Counted from the first letter of the stretch, positions 46,701-55,789 are shown. The stretch is 64,000 nucleotides of DNA from Deltaproteobacteria bacterium (GCA_021777225.1 JAJYDQ010000009.1:1-64000); one strand, 5' to 3'. A program made the numbers and translations. The notes: a model not told the origin generated them from the letters alone.

Positions 46701-47156
46701 ATGGAAAACGAACTGTATATTAATATCGAAACCAGCGCTGAGATAATTCTCCTCAGACCTCTTGATCTGTTCGTGAGAAATCTCGTCCAGCAACTGCCCG
46801 GTTTCTCGAATGCTGAGGATGTTGTCGACAACGTGGAATTAGCTTTCAACGAGGCTTTTACAAATGTTAGCAGACACGCTTACAAGTCAAACCAAAAAGG
46901 CCCCGTTCGTATAGAAATTTTTATTAGACAGAATCATTTGGAGATTCGTCTGGAGGATTATGGGGAGAGCTTTAACCCTGACACCATAGCGGAACCGGAT
47001 TTCCAAAATCTTGGTGAAGGTGGTCTGGGAATATGGTTTATGCGGCATTTCATGGATGACTGGATATATAAATCGGAAACCGGTGGAAAGAATATTCTAA
47101 GATTAATCAAGAAGATCCCGGTCGTTGAAGGCGCTTCGGTTATTAGCCAACTTTGA
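46701..47156 (+). CDS. HATPase anti-sigma-like serine kinase (RsbW/SpoIIAB type)
   Basis: The 151-residue protein has the GHKL ATP site: N-box ELAFNEAFTNVSRHAYK, G1 LEDYGESFNP and G2 GGLGIWFMRHFMD. RsbW-type kinases phosphorylate STAS antagonists and sequester a sigma factor or another effector. No sigma factor gene is in the window, so the sequestered target may be an enzyme, such as one of the glycan enzymes here, or may lie elsewhere. Confidence 0.9.
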   Translation: MENELYINIETSAEIILLRPLDLFVRNLVQQLPGFSNAEDVVDNVELAFNEAFTNVSRHAYKSNQKGPVRIEIFIRQNHLEIRLEDYGESFNPDTIAEPDFQNLGEGGLGIWFMRHFMDDWIYKSETGGKNILRLIKKIPVVEGASVISQL

Positions 47157-47201
47157 ACAACAAAACGCTTTTAAAGCTGCATTTTGGATTGAACCAACCT
47201 A

Positions 47202-48155
47202 GTGGAAACAGATGCCCTGGAAAAATTGATTGAAAGATGTGGGGCTGATTACGTGGCCCGAAGGTTGTCCATTCAAATTCAATACTCTGCCGACATTTTG
47301 GGTCCCGGAATAGGCTCTTTTCATTTTGAGAATTCGGAAAAAGGAATGAAGATTGTTGGGGCGGTCCTGCGGTTGCTGGGCGTCTGGCGAAGAGGTCACG
47401 CCAATATATGGGCGCATACAATAATTCACAATGTCGTAAGAATACATGATTTATCCCCAGCCCTCGAGGGTTTTAGGATTTTGCATTTGTCTGATCTACA
47501 TCTGGATGTGTCGGACGGTTTTAGTGACCACCTGGGCCGCCTCATTTCAGACGAGGATTACGACGTCGCGCTTATAACAGGAGACTTCCGCTTTAAAACT
47601 CACGGCAACTATTATCCTACCTTGAAAGCGATTGAGATTTTGTCGGAATATTTAAAATGTAAATACGGCAGCTATAGCATTTTGGGAAATCATGATTTTT
47701 TGGAATTTGTGCCTACTCTAGAAATGTGTGGAATACGGACTCTTTTGAATGAATCAGTTCGGATATCCATAGATGGGACCGGTCTGTGGTTGATTGGGCT
47801 GGATGACGCGCATTTCTACGGGGCTCACAATTACAAGAGAGCATTTGAGAAAGTTGATATTTCAGAATTAAAAATATTGATGATCCACTCACCCGAGACT
47901 CTGGAAGAGGCATGGAGATATGGCCCTGACTGTATAGTGACAGGGCATACTCATGCAGGTCAGATCTGTTTGCCGACCGGCATACCATTATGGCTCAACT
48001 CTACATGCGATCGAGATTACTGCCGAGGCGCATGGAAATATAAGGGTATCCCCGGATATACTTCCGCAGGTACCGGAAGTTCCGGGCTTCCGATCAGGTT
48101 CAACTGTTCGCCTGAGATCGTGATCCATCATTTGACTTCATCTGATGCTCGGTAA
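47202..48155 (+). CDS. Calcineurin-like metallophosphoesterase (YkuE/YaeI-like)
   Basis: The 317-residue protein has the five phosphoesterase motifs: LSDLHLD, ITGDFRF, GNHDF, MIHSPE and GHTHAGQ. An 80-residue N-terminal region precedes the core. The start is taken as GTG 47202. Relatives hydrolyse phosphodiesters, some on lipid headgroups of the UDP-diacylglucosamine type. It follows the STAS/kinase pair after 45 bp and may be cotranscribed. Substrate unknown. Confidence 0.87.
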   Translation: METDALEKLIERCGADYVARRLSIQIQYSADILGPGIGSFHFENSEKGMKIVGAVLRLLGVWRRGHANIWAHTIIHNVVRIHDLSPALEGFRILHLSDLHLDVSDGFSDHLGRLISDEDYDVALITGDFRFKTHGNYYPTLKAIEILSEYLKCKYGSYSILGNHDFLEFVPTLEMCGIRTLLNESVRISIDGTGLWLIGLDDAHFYGAHNYKRAFEKVDISELKILMIHSPETLEEAWRYGPDCIVTGHTHAGQICLPTGIPLWLNSTCDRDYCRGAWKYKGIPGYTSAGTGSSGLPIRFNCSPEIVIHHLTSSDAR

Positions 48156-48162
48156 ATTTTTA

Positions 48163-48190
48163 ATGTCTCTGTGCAAAGAGACATTTGTAA
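48163..48190 (+). terminator. Hairpin after the metallophosphoesterase gene
   Basis: ATGTCTCT (48163-48170) pairs with AGAGACAT (48177-48184), loop GTGCAA, followed by TTGTAAATT. The stem is good but the T tract is poor, so termination would be weak. Confidence 0.4.
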
Positions 48191-48333
48191 ATTCTCAATA
48201 GATTATCAAGGCTGATGGTTTTGTTGACAACATTACTTGATGAGGACTAATTTCAATCTGGCGACTGGATCGACACGACCTGTTTTCCTGACTTGTGTAT
48301 TATCTCACTAAACCTTATCAAGGCAAACACACT

Positions 48334-48657
48334 ATGATGACAACCATTGAAGAATTGGCGGAAGAGCTTGGCATCGACAGAGAAGACGTCGTTGAATTTA
48401 TATCGGTCTTTCTTGATTATACTGAAAATGAAGACCTGCCGGCATTGATTGACGGAATAAACAAAAAAGACGCTGAAGTAGTCCGGAGGAGGGCCCATTC
48501 GATAAAAGGGGCGGCGCTTAATTTGATGTTGTCGGAAATTTCTTCATTAGCGTCTCAACTTGAAAAAAATGCGGCATCAGGCAAACTTGACGATAGTCTA
48601 TCCATTTACGCAGACATTTTAGAAAGAATGAAACTGGTTAGAGAAACCTTAACTTGA
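48334..48657 (+). CDS. Stand-alone HPt phosphotransfer protein
   Basis: The 107-residue helical protein has the HPt motif RRRAHSIKGAALNLM with phospho-acceptor H55. ATG 48334 has AAGG upstream. It could carry phosphate between the receivers of the hybrid kinase at 18.3 kb and the REC-PP2C or lone receiver proteins in this window, though partners cannot be assigned from sequence. Confidence 0.88.
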   Translation: MMTTIEELAEELGIDREDVVEFISVFLDYTENEDLPALIDGINKKDAEVVRRRAHSIKGAALNLMLSEISSLASQLEKNAASGKLDDSLSIYADILERMKLVRETLT

Positions 48658-48703
48658 TGCCGGATTTTTAGGTCCCGCTTGATTTTCTTTATCCCGAACG
48701 ATG

Positions 48704-48733
48704 TTGACATAGACGTGTGTTTAGTGTTAATCT
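48704..48733 (+). promoter_or_regulatory. Candidate tRNA promoter
   Basis: A perfect TTGACA (48704-48709) is followed after 18 bp by TAATCT (48728-48733). Transcription would start a few bases before the tRNA at 48747. Confidence 0.45.
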
Positions 48734-48746
48734 GATTGATTATTGC

Positions 48747-48823
48747 GGCGGTGTAGCTCAGAAGGTTAGAGCATGCGGCTCATATCCGCAGTGTCCGGGG
48801 TTCGAGTCCCTGCACCGCCACCA
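48747..48823 (+). tRNA. tRNA-Met (anticodon CAT)
   Basis: The cloverleaf is complete: acceptor GGCGGTG/CACCGCC, D arm GCTC/GAGC, anticodon stem TGCGG/CCGCA with loop CTCATAT, and T arm CGGGG-TTCGAGT-CCCTG, with CCA encoded. It lacks the initiator features (unpaired 1-72 and three G-C pairs in the anticodon stem), so it is elongator Met; Ile2 with a modified C34 cannot be fully excluded. Confidence 0.95.
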
Positions 48824-49007
48824 CGCTGCGCCAAATTTCCCCCTTTCATATCGACTCCTTTGTATGATTATGCTATAGCGTCACGTTGTAGAGTTTTTTA
48901 TCGTAGGTAATTCAAGCATCCACAAGATGTTCGTTATGTTCAAGCTGGGGCATAAACATATCCAGCCTGTTGTAACAGTTACTCTGATCAAAGTTTAGGA
49001 ATGTTCA

Positions 49008-49898
49008 ATGGACGTTAAAGACAGGTGTGATGTTTCTGAATCCATGGTTACCATAGTCATACCAGCTTATAATGAAGAGAAAACTATAGCTGACGTGGTC
49101 CAGGGGGCCATGGCAAATTCTCCCGAGGCTCGAGTACTCGTAATTGATGACGGCTCAACCGACAACACTTTAAAAAGAGCCACCGACGCAGGGGCGGAAG
49201 TAATCAGGCATCCTACCAACAAAGGCAACGGAGCGTGCCTGAAAACTGCTTTACGGTACATCAGCGGAGGAATTATAGCTGTCCTGGACGCCGATGGGCA
49301 GCACGATCCAGCGGAATTGCCCCGAATGCTTGACCAGCTAAAGGAATTTGACCTGGTAGTGGGGGCCCGGAATTTCTCCAATCAGGAAGGATCTCCTTTG
49401 AGAAATCTCGGAAATAGACTTTTGAGAGGGCTGGCGTCTTTTCTAGCTGAGCGCGATATCCCCGATTTGACATCGGGTTTTAGAGCTTTTCGTCACGAGG
49501 TGGCAATCAAGTTTCTGCACTTGTACCCTAATGGCTATTCATTCCCGTCCACTAGCACCCTGTCATTTATCACCGCAGGCTACAATGTGACATTTACACC
49601 TATCACCGTTAATTCAAGGCCAGCCCATACTAAGAGTAAACTCCGTCCGTTCAGGGACGGGTTCAGATTCATAATGTTCATTCTAAGAATCATAACGATG
49701 ACGAACCCGAACAAAATATTCTTGCCCGCCGGCTTGATAATGGTATTGATGGGAATTTTCCTGACGGTCAGGAACCTGATCTTATTCCAGCAATTTTCAG
49801 GTGGGGTGGTGCTTTTTCTGGCTGGAGGTATCAATATTATTTTCTTCGGACTTATTCTCGACCAGTTCGCGTCGCTTCGACTTCAGGAACGGGATTAA
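49008..49898 (+). CDS. Family 2 glycosyltransferase, dolichol-phosphate-mannose-synthase type
   Basis: The 296-residue protein has the GT2 nucleotide-sugar site TIVIPAYNEEKTI, VIDDGSTDNT and the metal motif VLDADGQHDP, then two C-terminal hydrophobic segments (about 238-260 and 268-290). Such enzymes place a sugar on undecaprenyl phosphate or a glycan at the membrane. It is followed after 25 bp by asparagine synthase, a pairing often seen in surface polysaccharide clusters. Confidence 0.92.
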   Translation: MDVKDRCDVSESMVTIVIPAYNEEKTIADVVQGAMANSPEARVLVIDDGSTDNTLKRATDAGAEVIRHPTNKGNGACLKTALRYISGGIIAVLDADGQHDPAELPRMLDQLKEFDLVVGARNFSNQEGSPLRNLGNRLLRGLASFLAERDIPDLTSGFRAFRHEVAIKFLHLYPNGYSFPSTSTLSFITAGYNVTFTPITVNSRPAHTKSKLRPFRDGFRFIMFILRIITMTNPNKIFLPAGLIMVLMGIFLTVRNLILFQQFSGGVVLFLAGGINIIFFGLILDQFASLRLQERD

Positions 49899-49923
49899 CG
49901 TCACGGGGTAGACAACTTCAAAC

Positions 49924-51810
49924 ATGTGTGGAATATGCGGAACATTTTCTATAGGTGATCTTCGTCCGGTTTCTATGGGCATGTTGAAGGATATGAACCG
50001 AACTATGGTAAACCGGGGCCCCGACGACGAGGGATACTATATCGACGGCCCGGTGGGTCTGGCCATGCGTCGACTGAGTATTATAGACCTTGAGGGAGGA
50101 CGTCAGCCTCTGAGCAACGAAGATTCTTCTATATGGATAGTGTTTAACGGCGAAATTTATAATTATCAGGAACTCAGGACAGATCTTATTAAAAGAGGGC
50201 ACTTGTTCCGCACTTGCTCAGATACTGAAGCAATAGTACATCTTTACGAAGAATACGGCCATAATTGTGTAACGCGTCTGAACGGCATGTTTGCATTCGC
50301 AATTTGGGATTCGAAGGCTAGGCGAATTGTGCTGGCTCGGGACCGTATGGGTATAAAGCCTTTGTTCTACTGTTTTGACCCAAAAGGGAATTTTTTTTTT
50401 GCTAGCGAAATAAAGGGCTTACTTAAGACTCCTGTTGATCGCTCCCCTAATTCTCAGGCTATATATGATTACGCGTCACTGATGTACACGCCTACCCCAG
50501 AAACTGCTTTTTCTGCAATCAAGAAGCTTGAGCCCGCCAAAACACTTGTTTGTTCGTTAAACGGGGTGGTTCAAGCATCATACTGGGATATTCCTACTCC
50601 GGCATCTGGAGATGAGGACTATTCAAGGACATCTTTTGATGAAGAAATATTAGACCTCATTGAGACGGCTGTACGCAGGCAAATGATATCTGACGTTCCA
50701 ATCGGGGCCCTGCTCAGCGCAGGCTTGGATTCCACGACGATCTCCGCCATCATGGCCCAAAAACTAAAAGCGCCTCTCAAAACTTTCACCATTGGTTTTC
50801 CGCACAAGTCTTACGACGAGTCATCAGAAGCCCGTTTTGTGGCCCAGAAGATAGGTACGGAACATGTGGAAAAAATGGTCGATCCATCCATGGCTGGTCC
50901 TATTGAGGATTTGCTTGCATTTTTTGATGAGCCTTTTGCCGATTATTCTGCAATACCGACCTTCATTGTTTCCAAGATGGCGGCGGAGCGGGTGCGGGTT
51001 GTGCTCACAGGTGATGGAGGAGACGAAGTATTTGCGGGTTATCCCACACATTTTGCGTTTAAAGTGAGTCGTATCTTCCGGCTAATTCCAAGTTGGGTTC
51101 GAAGAAATATCGTCAACAGAATAATTCTCTCTTTGCCATCCTCTTTTGAAAGAATCAGTTTTGACTATAAGGCCAAGAGGTTTGTAACCGGCGCCGATTT
51201 GCCGTTTGAAATGGGCCATTACTGGTGGAAGGTAGTTTTTAATGAGGATGACAAAAAGCGCCTATTTACAAAAGACTTCCTTAATCAAGGCTTTTATGAC
51301 ACTTTCAGGATTTTTGACGCTCATTTTGCACGTGTAAGAAAAAGTCATCCTTTGAATCAACTCCTTTACGTGGATGCAAAAACATTTCTACTTGATGATA
51401 ATCTTACGAAAGTTGACAGGATGACCATGGCGAACTCTTTGGAAGCCCGCGTGCCTTTCCTGGACCACGAATTGGTTGAGCGGGTTTCCGTGATTCCCCC
51501 AGGAGTAAAATCAAAAGGTTTCCAGACGAAGAGTCTCCTGCGAAACGCAGTCAAGCTTTTACTTCCACCATCTATACGAAAAGGTAAAAAGAGAGGTTTT
51601 ACTCCACCTTTACCGTTCTGGATAAGAAATGAGTTGAGAACTTTTGTATGTGAAGTGTTTTCGGAGGAACGGCTAATCCGTTCACGAATAATTAACCCAA
51701 AATACTGTAAGACGCTTCTGGATGAGCACCTCAGCGGGACAAAGGATAACAACAGGCAGATCTGGACGGTTTTGAGCCTTGTATTGTGGCTTGAACGCCA
51801 TCATTTTTAG
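49924..51810 (+). CDS. asnB: Asparagine synthase (glutamine-hydrolysing)
   Basis: The full-length 628-residue protein has the N-terminal glutaminase with nucleophile Cys2 (MCGICGTFS) and VFNGEIYNYQELR, and the C-terminal ATP-pyrophosphatase with the PP-loop LLSAGLDSTT (second Gly of SGG replaced by Ala) and TGDGGDEVFAGYP. It makes asparagine from aspartate, or amidates a sugar or peptide in polysaccharide clusters. The location after a GT2 gene makes the second role possible. Confidence 0.95.
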   Translation: MCGICGTFSIGDLRPVSMGMLKDMNRTMVNRGPDDEGYYIDGPVGLAMRRLSIIDLEGGRQPLSNEDSSIWIVFNGEIYNYQELRTDLIKRGHLFRTCSDTEAIVHLYEEYGHNCVTRLNGMFAFAIWDSKARRIVLARDRMGIKPLFYCFDPKGNFFFASEIKGLLKTPVDRSPNSQAIYDYASLMYTPTPETAFSAIKKLEPAKTLVCSLNGVVQASYWDIPTPASGDEDYSRTSFDEEILDLIETAVRRQMISDVPIGALLSAGLDSTTISAIMAQKLKAPLKTFTIGFPHKSYDESSEARFVAQKIGTEHVEKMVDPSMAGPIEDLLAFFDEPFADYSAIPTFIVSKMAAERVRVVLTGDGGDEVFAGYPTHFAFKVSRIFRLIPSWVRRNIVNRIILSLPSSFERISFDYKAKRFVTGADLPFEMGHYWWKVVFNEDDKKRLFTKDFLNQGFYDTFRIFDAHFARVRKSHPLNQLLYVDAKTFLLDDNLTKVDRMTMANSLEARVPFLDHELVERVSVIPPGVKSKGFQTKSLLRNAVKLLLPPSIRKGKKRGFTPPLPFWIRNELRTFVCEVFSEERLIRSRIINPKYCKTLLDEHLSGTKDNNRQIWTVLSLVLWLERHHF

Positions 51811-51824
51811 TCCAATGTCAAATT

Positions 51825-52046
51825 TTAACCACCCAAGGCTAAGGAGACGAGCTTTACAGTTGCTCCGTCCTGAAGTTTTTCGTTAGAAGCCACTCTCCTT
51901 CCATCTGTTACGGCGATTACATTGAGCTTTGCCGGGAAATTCAGAGATTCAATCAATTCTCCTACAGCGCAATCCCCATCGATGTCAACTACTTGAGGGC
52001 ACATTCGCCCTCTGACAATACCAATAGGCTCCACGAAAATCCGCAC
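51825..52046 (-). CDS. MoaD/ThiS-family ubiquitin-like sulfur carrier
   Basis: The 73-residue protein has a beta-grasp pattern and ends in LALGG, the terminal GlyGly required for thiocarboxylation. It lies 3 bp after the aldehyde:ferredoxin oxidoreductase gene. MoaD-like proteins next to such oxidoreductases probably help build or sulfurate the tungsten or molybdenum pterin cofactor. Confidence 0.87.
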   Translation of the reverse strand: MRIFVEPIGIVRGRMCPQVVDIDGDCAVGELIESLNFPAKLNVIAVTDGRRVASNEKLQDGATVKLVSLALGG

Positions 52047-52049
52047 TTT

Positions 52050-53924
52050 TTAACCTTTGAGTATTATGTCGGCCTCAATTTCCAAATTGTAATCTACCAA
52101 GGTTTTTCTTGAAGGAATGCCGGTCTCTGGGTTCAGGTCCATCAGGTTATAAAATTTGGTCCTCATTTTTTCGAATTCGATGACTATGCCCGCAGGGGCT
52201 CCATCAACGGCAGGAGTCAATAAACGACTCGAAATTTTATCGTCCTCGGCCCTAAGACCGTAACGATGATTCATGAGCCTTTGGAGATAGAAGATTCTAC
52301 GGCCTGCTTTTATCATGTCATGAATATCCCAATTGAAACCGGCTACGGAATTAAACAACGCTACCCACTCCGGAATTGAAATCTCACGATCGGCGAATTG
52401 ACACAAGCAGGCGCTATTTTCCAAAGCTCCCAACGCCATGGCTAAGACTGCTGATTCAGCTTTGTTCTCCGACGATAGAGGGTCAAGCTCATAATCAAAG
52501 CCGACTTCGGGATAGTAACATGCGCCCATTTCCATGAATAACATGGGTGATGAAACGTGACATGCGCCCCGGTGGCTTACAGCGTATGTCAACGCAAGCC
52601 CATGACCACCACCGCGTGGATCGTGCATGGGCGCTTCCAAGCCCTTGGCCTGAACATTATAATCTTGAGAGCTTGGCCCTATTTTCTTAGCTGCCGCCAC
52701 GGATCCATCAGAGAGTAGACTTCCAAGATTACCCTTTTTATAAGCTATTGAAGGTAAGATGTGGTCGATGATTGTATTGATGTCACCCCATTTGAGTTGT
52801 ATGCCATCGCATTCTTTTACGCCGATGTCGCCATTTTCAAAGGCCTCTAAAGCCCACGCTATGGTCGCACCGGAAGAGATAGTGTCCATTCCAAGGTCAT
52901 TGCAAATCCTGCCCGCCTTACATGTAGCGGCGAGATCCATGGATCCAATCAAAGATCCGAACGATACAATGGTTTCATACTCAGGGCCAGGCCCTTTTGG
53001 TATGGCGAAAGGGCCTTGAGTAATTTCTACTATTCTCTTGCACGCCACACTACAAAAGTCACAGTTTGCCCTCCTCTTCAAATACTTTTCTGATAGGGTA
53101 GATCCTGTCAATGCCTCGGCCATTTCTTCCCAGAAATTTGAAGTAAAATTCCTTATTGGAACGTCGCCCAAATGGACTCCGCCTTCAAGATTAGCCGCTG
53201 TTCCATTCTCCCTCATGACGCTGAGAGTAACCGACTCCTTTATGCGACTGTTTAATTCCGAGACAAGTTTACGGCAGGCCATTGGGTCTTCAGCTAGAAA
53301 GTTCCTGTCTTTTGCCCTGACCACTATTGCTTTAAGACCCTTGGAGCCCATGACAGCGCCTAATCCTGTCCTGCCGAACGCGCTATGTCCGTCGTTCATG
53401 ATACATGCGAACTTAACGAGATTTTCTCCGGCTGGTCCGATCACAAGTGTTTTAGACGCTTTTCCAAATTTCTGTTTTAATGTCGCGGTAGCTTTCTCTA
53501 CTCCCAAACCCCATAATTCCGGGTACGTTTCAATCTTGGCGGTATGGTCGGATATAACAAGGACCGAAGGTTTTTTGGCTTTTCCGGAAACAAGTATCCC
53601 GTCAAAACCAGCAAATTTTAACTCAGGGGCAAAGTTGCCCCCGCAAGATGAATCGGCCCAGTGACCGGTAAGTGGTGAGCAAGCCGCCGCGGAAAAACGG
53701 CTCGCTCCAGAAAGATTGAGACCCGCAAATGGACCTAAAGAAAAGGTGAGCAACGCTTCCGGATCCAGCGGATCAGCCTCAAAATTGCCTCGTTCCACGA
53801 ATAGCCTGGCCGCAAAGCCTGACCCACCTATAAACCTCGAGTAGTAATCTATAGGAGGACAAAATGAATTAGTCAGGCCATCCGAAAGGTCGACGTAGAG
53901 AAAATGTCCCGTACTACCCTTCAT
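52050..53924 (-). CDS. Aldehyde:ferredoxin oxidoreductase (tungsten/molybdenum pterin)
   Basis: The 624-residue protein has the AOR family pattern: SGASRFSAAACSPLTGHWADSSCGG near the N-terminus, GRTGLGAVMGSKGLKAI, and a [4Fe-4S] motif CDFCSVAC. It converts aldehydes and acids with ferredoxin as electron partner. In operon with an iron alcohol dehydrogenase it would complete an alcohol-aldehyde-acid route linked to ferredoxin. No separate FeS subunit gene is present. Confidence 0.93.
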   Translation of the reverse strand: MKGSTGHFLYVDLSDGLTNSFCPPIDYYSRFIGGSGFAARLFVERGNFEADPLDPEALLTFSLGPFAGLNLSGASRFSAAACSPLTGHWADSSCGGNFAPELKFAGFDGILVSGKAKKPSVLVISDHTAKIETYPELWGLGVEKATATLKQKFGKASKTLVIGPAGENLVKFACIMNDGHSAFGRTGLGAVMGSKGLKAIVVRAKDRNFLAEDPMACRKLVSELNSRIKESVTLSVMRENGTAANLEGGVHLGDVPIRNFTSNFWEEMAEALTGSTLSEKYLKRRANCDFCSVACKRIVEITQGPFAIPKGPGPEYETIVSFGSLIGSMDLAATCKAGRICNDLGMDTISSGATIAWALEAFENGDIGVKECDGIQLKWGDINTIIDHILPSIAYKKGNLGSLLSDGSVAAAKKIGPSSQDYNVQAKGLEAPMHDPRGGGHGLALTYAVSHRGACHVSSPMLFMEMGACYYPEVGFDYELDPLSSENKAESAVLAMALGALENSACLCQFADREISIPEWVALFNSVAGFNWDIHDMIKAGRRIFYLQRLMNHRYGLRAEDDKISSRLLTPAVDGAPAGIVIEFEKMRTKFYNLMDLNPETGIPSRKTLVDYNLEIEADIILKG

Positions 53925-53943
53925 GGCTATACCTCTGGAGTGA

Positions 53944-54363
53944 TCACGGAATTATCTTGTTCTCCCAACCAAGATCCTTAAGTGTGTCGTTGTAAATTAT
54001 AGCGACCTTTTTAAGTTTTGGAGCTAGTTTCAGCAAACCTGTAGCAGACCCCTTTACCCTTATTTTTCTTCTCGTAATAGCCATAACCGGGTTCAATTTG
54101 TTAGACCAGGATCTGTGGGCGTCATCCGCTGAAAGGCTCATTATAAGATTAGGTTGATCGCTGGGTTTTCCCGGGGAGACCCTTACCTCCCCACCCCTGC
54201 AGTCAACGAAGAATGAACAATTTGGGCCGTCCTCAGTGTAATCGAACCAGATCAACTGATTGACCTTCTTGAGCCCTTCATACAACTCGGCGTCCTGTTT
54301 TGCACGATTGAACAGTTCAATAAAGGCTTTTATCGGCTCGGTTTCGTCTTTCCAGAATTCCAT
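53944..54363 (-). CDS. SCP2-type sterol/lipid-binding domain protein
   Basis: The 139-residue protein fits the SCP2 fold, with hydrophobic pocket segments and the late motif RRKIRVKGSATGLLKLAPKLKKV typical of SCP2 C-termini. SCP2 domains bind acyl-CoA, fatty acids or other hydrophobic ligands. Placed between the alcohol dehydrogenase and the aldehyde oxidoreductase genes with gaps under 20 bp, it may hold a long-chain or aromatic substrate. Confidence 0.78.
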   Translation of the reverse strand: MEFWKDETEPIKAFIELFNRAKQDAELYEGLKKVNQLIWFDYTEDGPNCSFFVDCRGGEVRVSPGKPSDQPNLIMSLSADDAHRSWSNKLNPVMAITRRKIRVKGSATGLLKLAPKLKKVAIIYNDTLKDLGWENKIIP

Positions 54364-54380
54364 AATCGCCTCCCAAAATT

Positions 54381-55577
54381 TTACAACGCTTTCAAAAACA
54401 GATTCATTATATCAGACTCATCCATCATTCGGGGATTGTAACTTATCTGACTGTCACCAGCGGCGAGTTCCACCAAGTCAGACAGCTTTTCCGGATCTCC
54501 GGGAACATGAAAGTCCTTGAGGGTTTCCTTTAGACCAATTTCTGTCTTCAATTTCCTGACAGCGTCCACGGCGGATTGGGCTTTAATTCTGGAACAAGGT
54601 CCATCCATTGGGACTCCCAACGCGTGAGCGATCATTGAATATCGTTCAGAGGCCTCCTCGATGTTGAATTCCATTACAAAAGGCAGCATGATCGCGTTTG
54701 CAAGGCCATGGGGAATACCATACAATGCGCCCAAAGCATGAGCCGTTGCGTGGGTCGCTCCAAGCATGGAGTTGCAGAAACACATCCCGGCCATAGTGGC
54801 GGCAATCATCATGTCTCCTCGCGCTTCAATATCCTCAGGTTCAAGCACAACGCGAGGCAGGGCCCGTGAAATCATTCTTATTGCTTGTAATCCCAATGCG
54901 TCTGAAATTGGTTGAGCGCCTGTTGATGTTATGCCTTCTATAGCGTGGGTCAGTGCGTCAATACCTGTGAAAGCGGTGATTTTCGATGGAAGCTTGATGG
55001 TCAATTCAGGATCAAGTATCGATAAATCGGCATTGCAAAAGGGGTGTGTTACAGAAAGTTTGGCACGTGATTCAGAATCTAGGACGACGATGACGTTGGT
55101 TACCTCGCATCCCGTACCCGCGGTAGTAGGGACCGCAATATGTGGTGACAAAGGGGAAGCGTCTTCCCATAGCGCCGCCTGGTCCGCCAGGGGCTTAAAA
55201 TCGTCTAAACCAGATCCCACGAGAATATTTACCGCTTTTGCAGTATCCAAGACAGAGCCACCTCCAACAGCTATCAATGAGTCTGCTCGAGTATCTCTGT
55301 AAAACCGGGCGGCTTCATTGATATTTTCGATCCTGGCGTCCTGAGTCACAGCGTCATACAATCCCGCAATTTCTAAATCAGAGATTTCCAGCTTCTGTAA
55401 AATCTGGTCAGATACGCCTGCGTTGACCAATCCCATGTCCGTCATAACAAGTGGCCTTGAAGCCCCTAATTGACGAAGTTCAAAGGCGATCTCTGCCCTA
55501 CTGCCTGGAGAATAAAGAATCCTGCCCCTGTTGACCCACGTGAAAAATGGTTCAAAATGCAATCGGCTATCCGCCAT
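54381..55577 (-). CDS. Iron-containing alcohol dehydrogenase
   Basis: The 398-residue protein is a group III (Fe) alcohol dehydrogenase. It has the NAD-binding GGGSVLDTAKA, the family signature PTTAGTGCEVTN, and metal ligands in FTGIDALTHAIEG and GATHATAHALGALYGIPHG. It is the first gene of the operon with SCP2, AOR and MoaD. AGGAGGG lies upstream of the ATG at 55577. Confidence 0.94.
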   Translation of the reverse strand: MADSRLHFEPFFTWVNRGRILYSPGSRAEIAFELRQLGASRPLVMTDMGLVNAGVSDQILQKLEISDLEIAGLYDAVTQDARIENINEAARFYRDTRADSLIAVGGGSVLDTAKAVNILVGSGLDDFKPLADQAALWEDASPLSPHIAVPTTAGTGCEVTNVIVVLDSESRAKLSVTHPFCNADLSILDPELTIKLPSKITAFTGIDALTHAIEGITSTGAQPISDALGLQAIRMISRALPRVVLEPEDIEARGDMMIAATMAGMCFCNSMLGATHATAHALGALYGIPHGLANAIMLPFVMEFNIEEASERYSMIAHALGVPMDGPCSRIKAQSAVDAVRKLKTEIGLKETLKDFHVPGDPEKLSDLVELAAGDSQISYNPRMMDESDIMNLFLKAL

Positions 55578-55758
55578 CAGTTTTTCAACCCTCCTTTCTG
55601 ATCCAAATTTCTATCTTTACACTGATTAAGACTTGGTCACGTAGTGGAGTTTGGCTACAAAGTACATCTAGAGAAAACCATATTGCAAGTCAAATTTGGT
55701 TTTTGCCGATGGATGAAGAAAATGGAGATTATATCCGATCGTAGGAGTTGAAATGTGA

Positions 55759-55789
55759 AAGTCAACACAGCGAACCGCTGGGTTGACTT
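55759..55789. repeat. Strong inverted repeat between two minus-strand genes
   Basis: AAGTCAAC-A-CAGC pairs with GCTG-G-GTTGACTT around the loop GAACC (12 paired bases, one mismatch). It lies downstream of the AMIN gene and about 180 bp upstream of the alcohol dehydrogenase operon. No T tract follows, so an operator or 3'-end protective hairpin are the alternatives. Confidence 0.45.

Noticed and set aside
48747-48823. Initiator tRNA-fMet
   Set aside because: Positions 1-72 are paired and the anticodon stem lacks the three consecutive G-C pairs of initiators.
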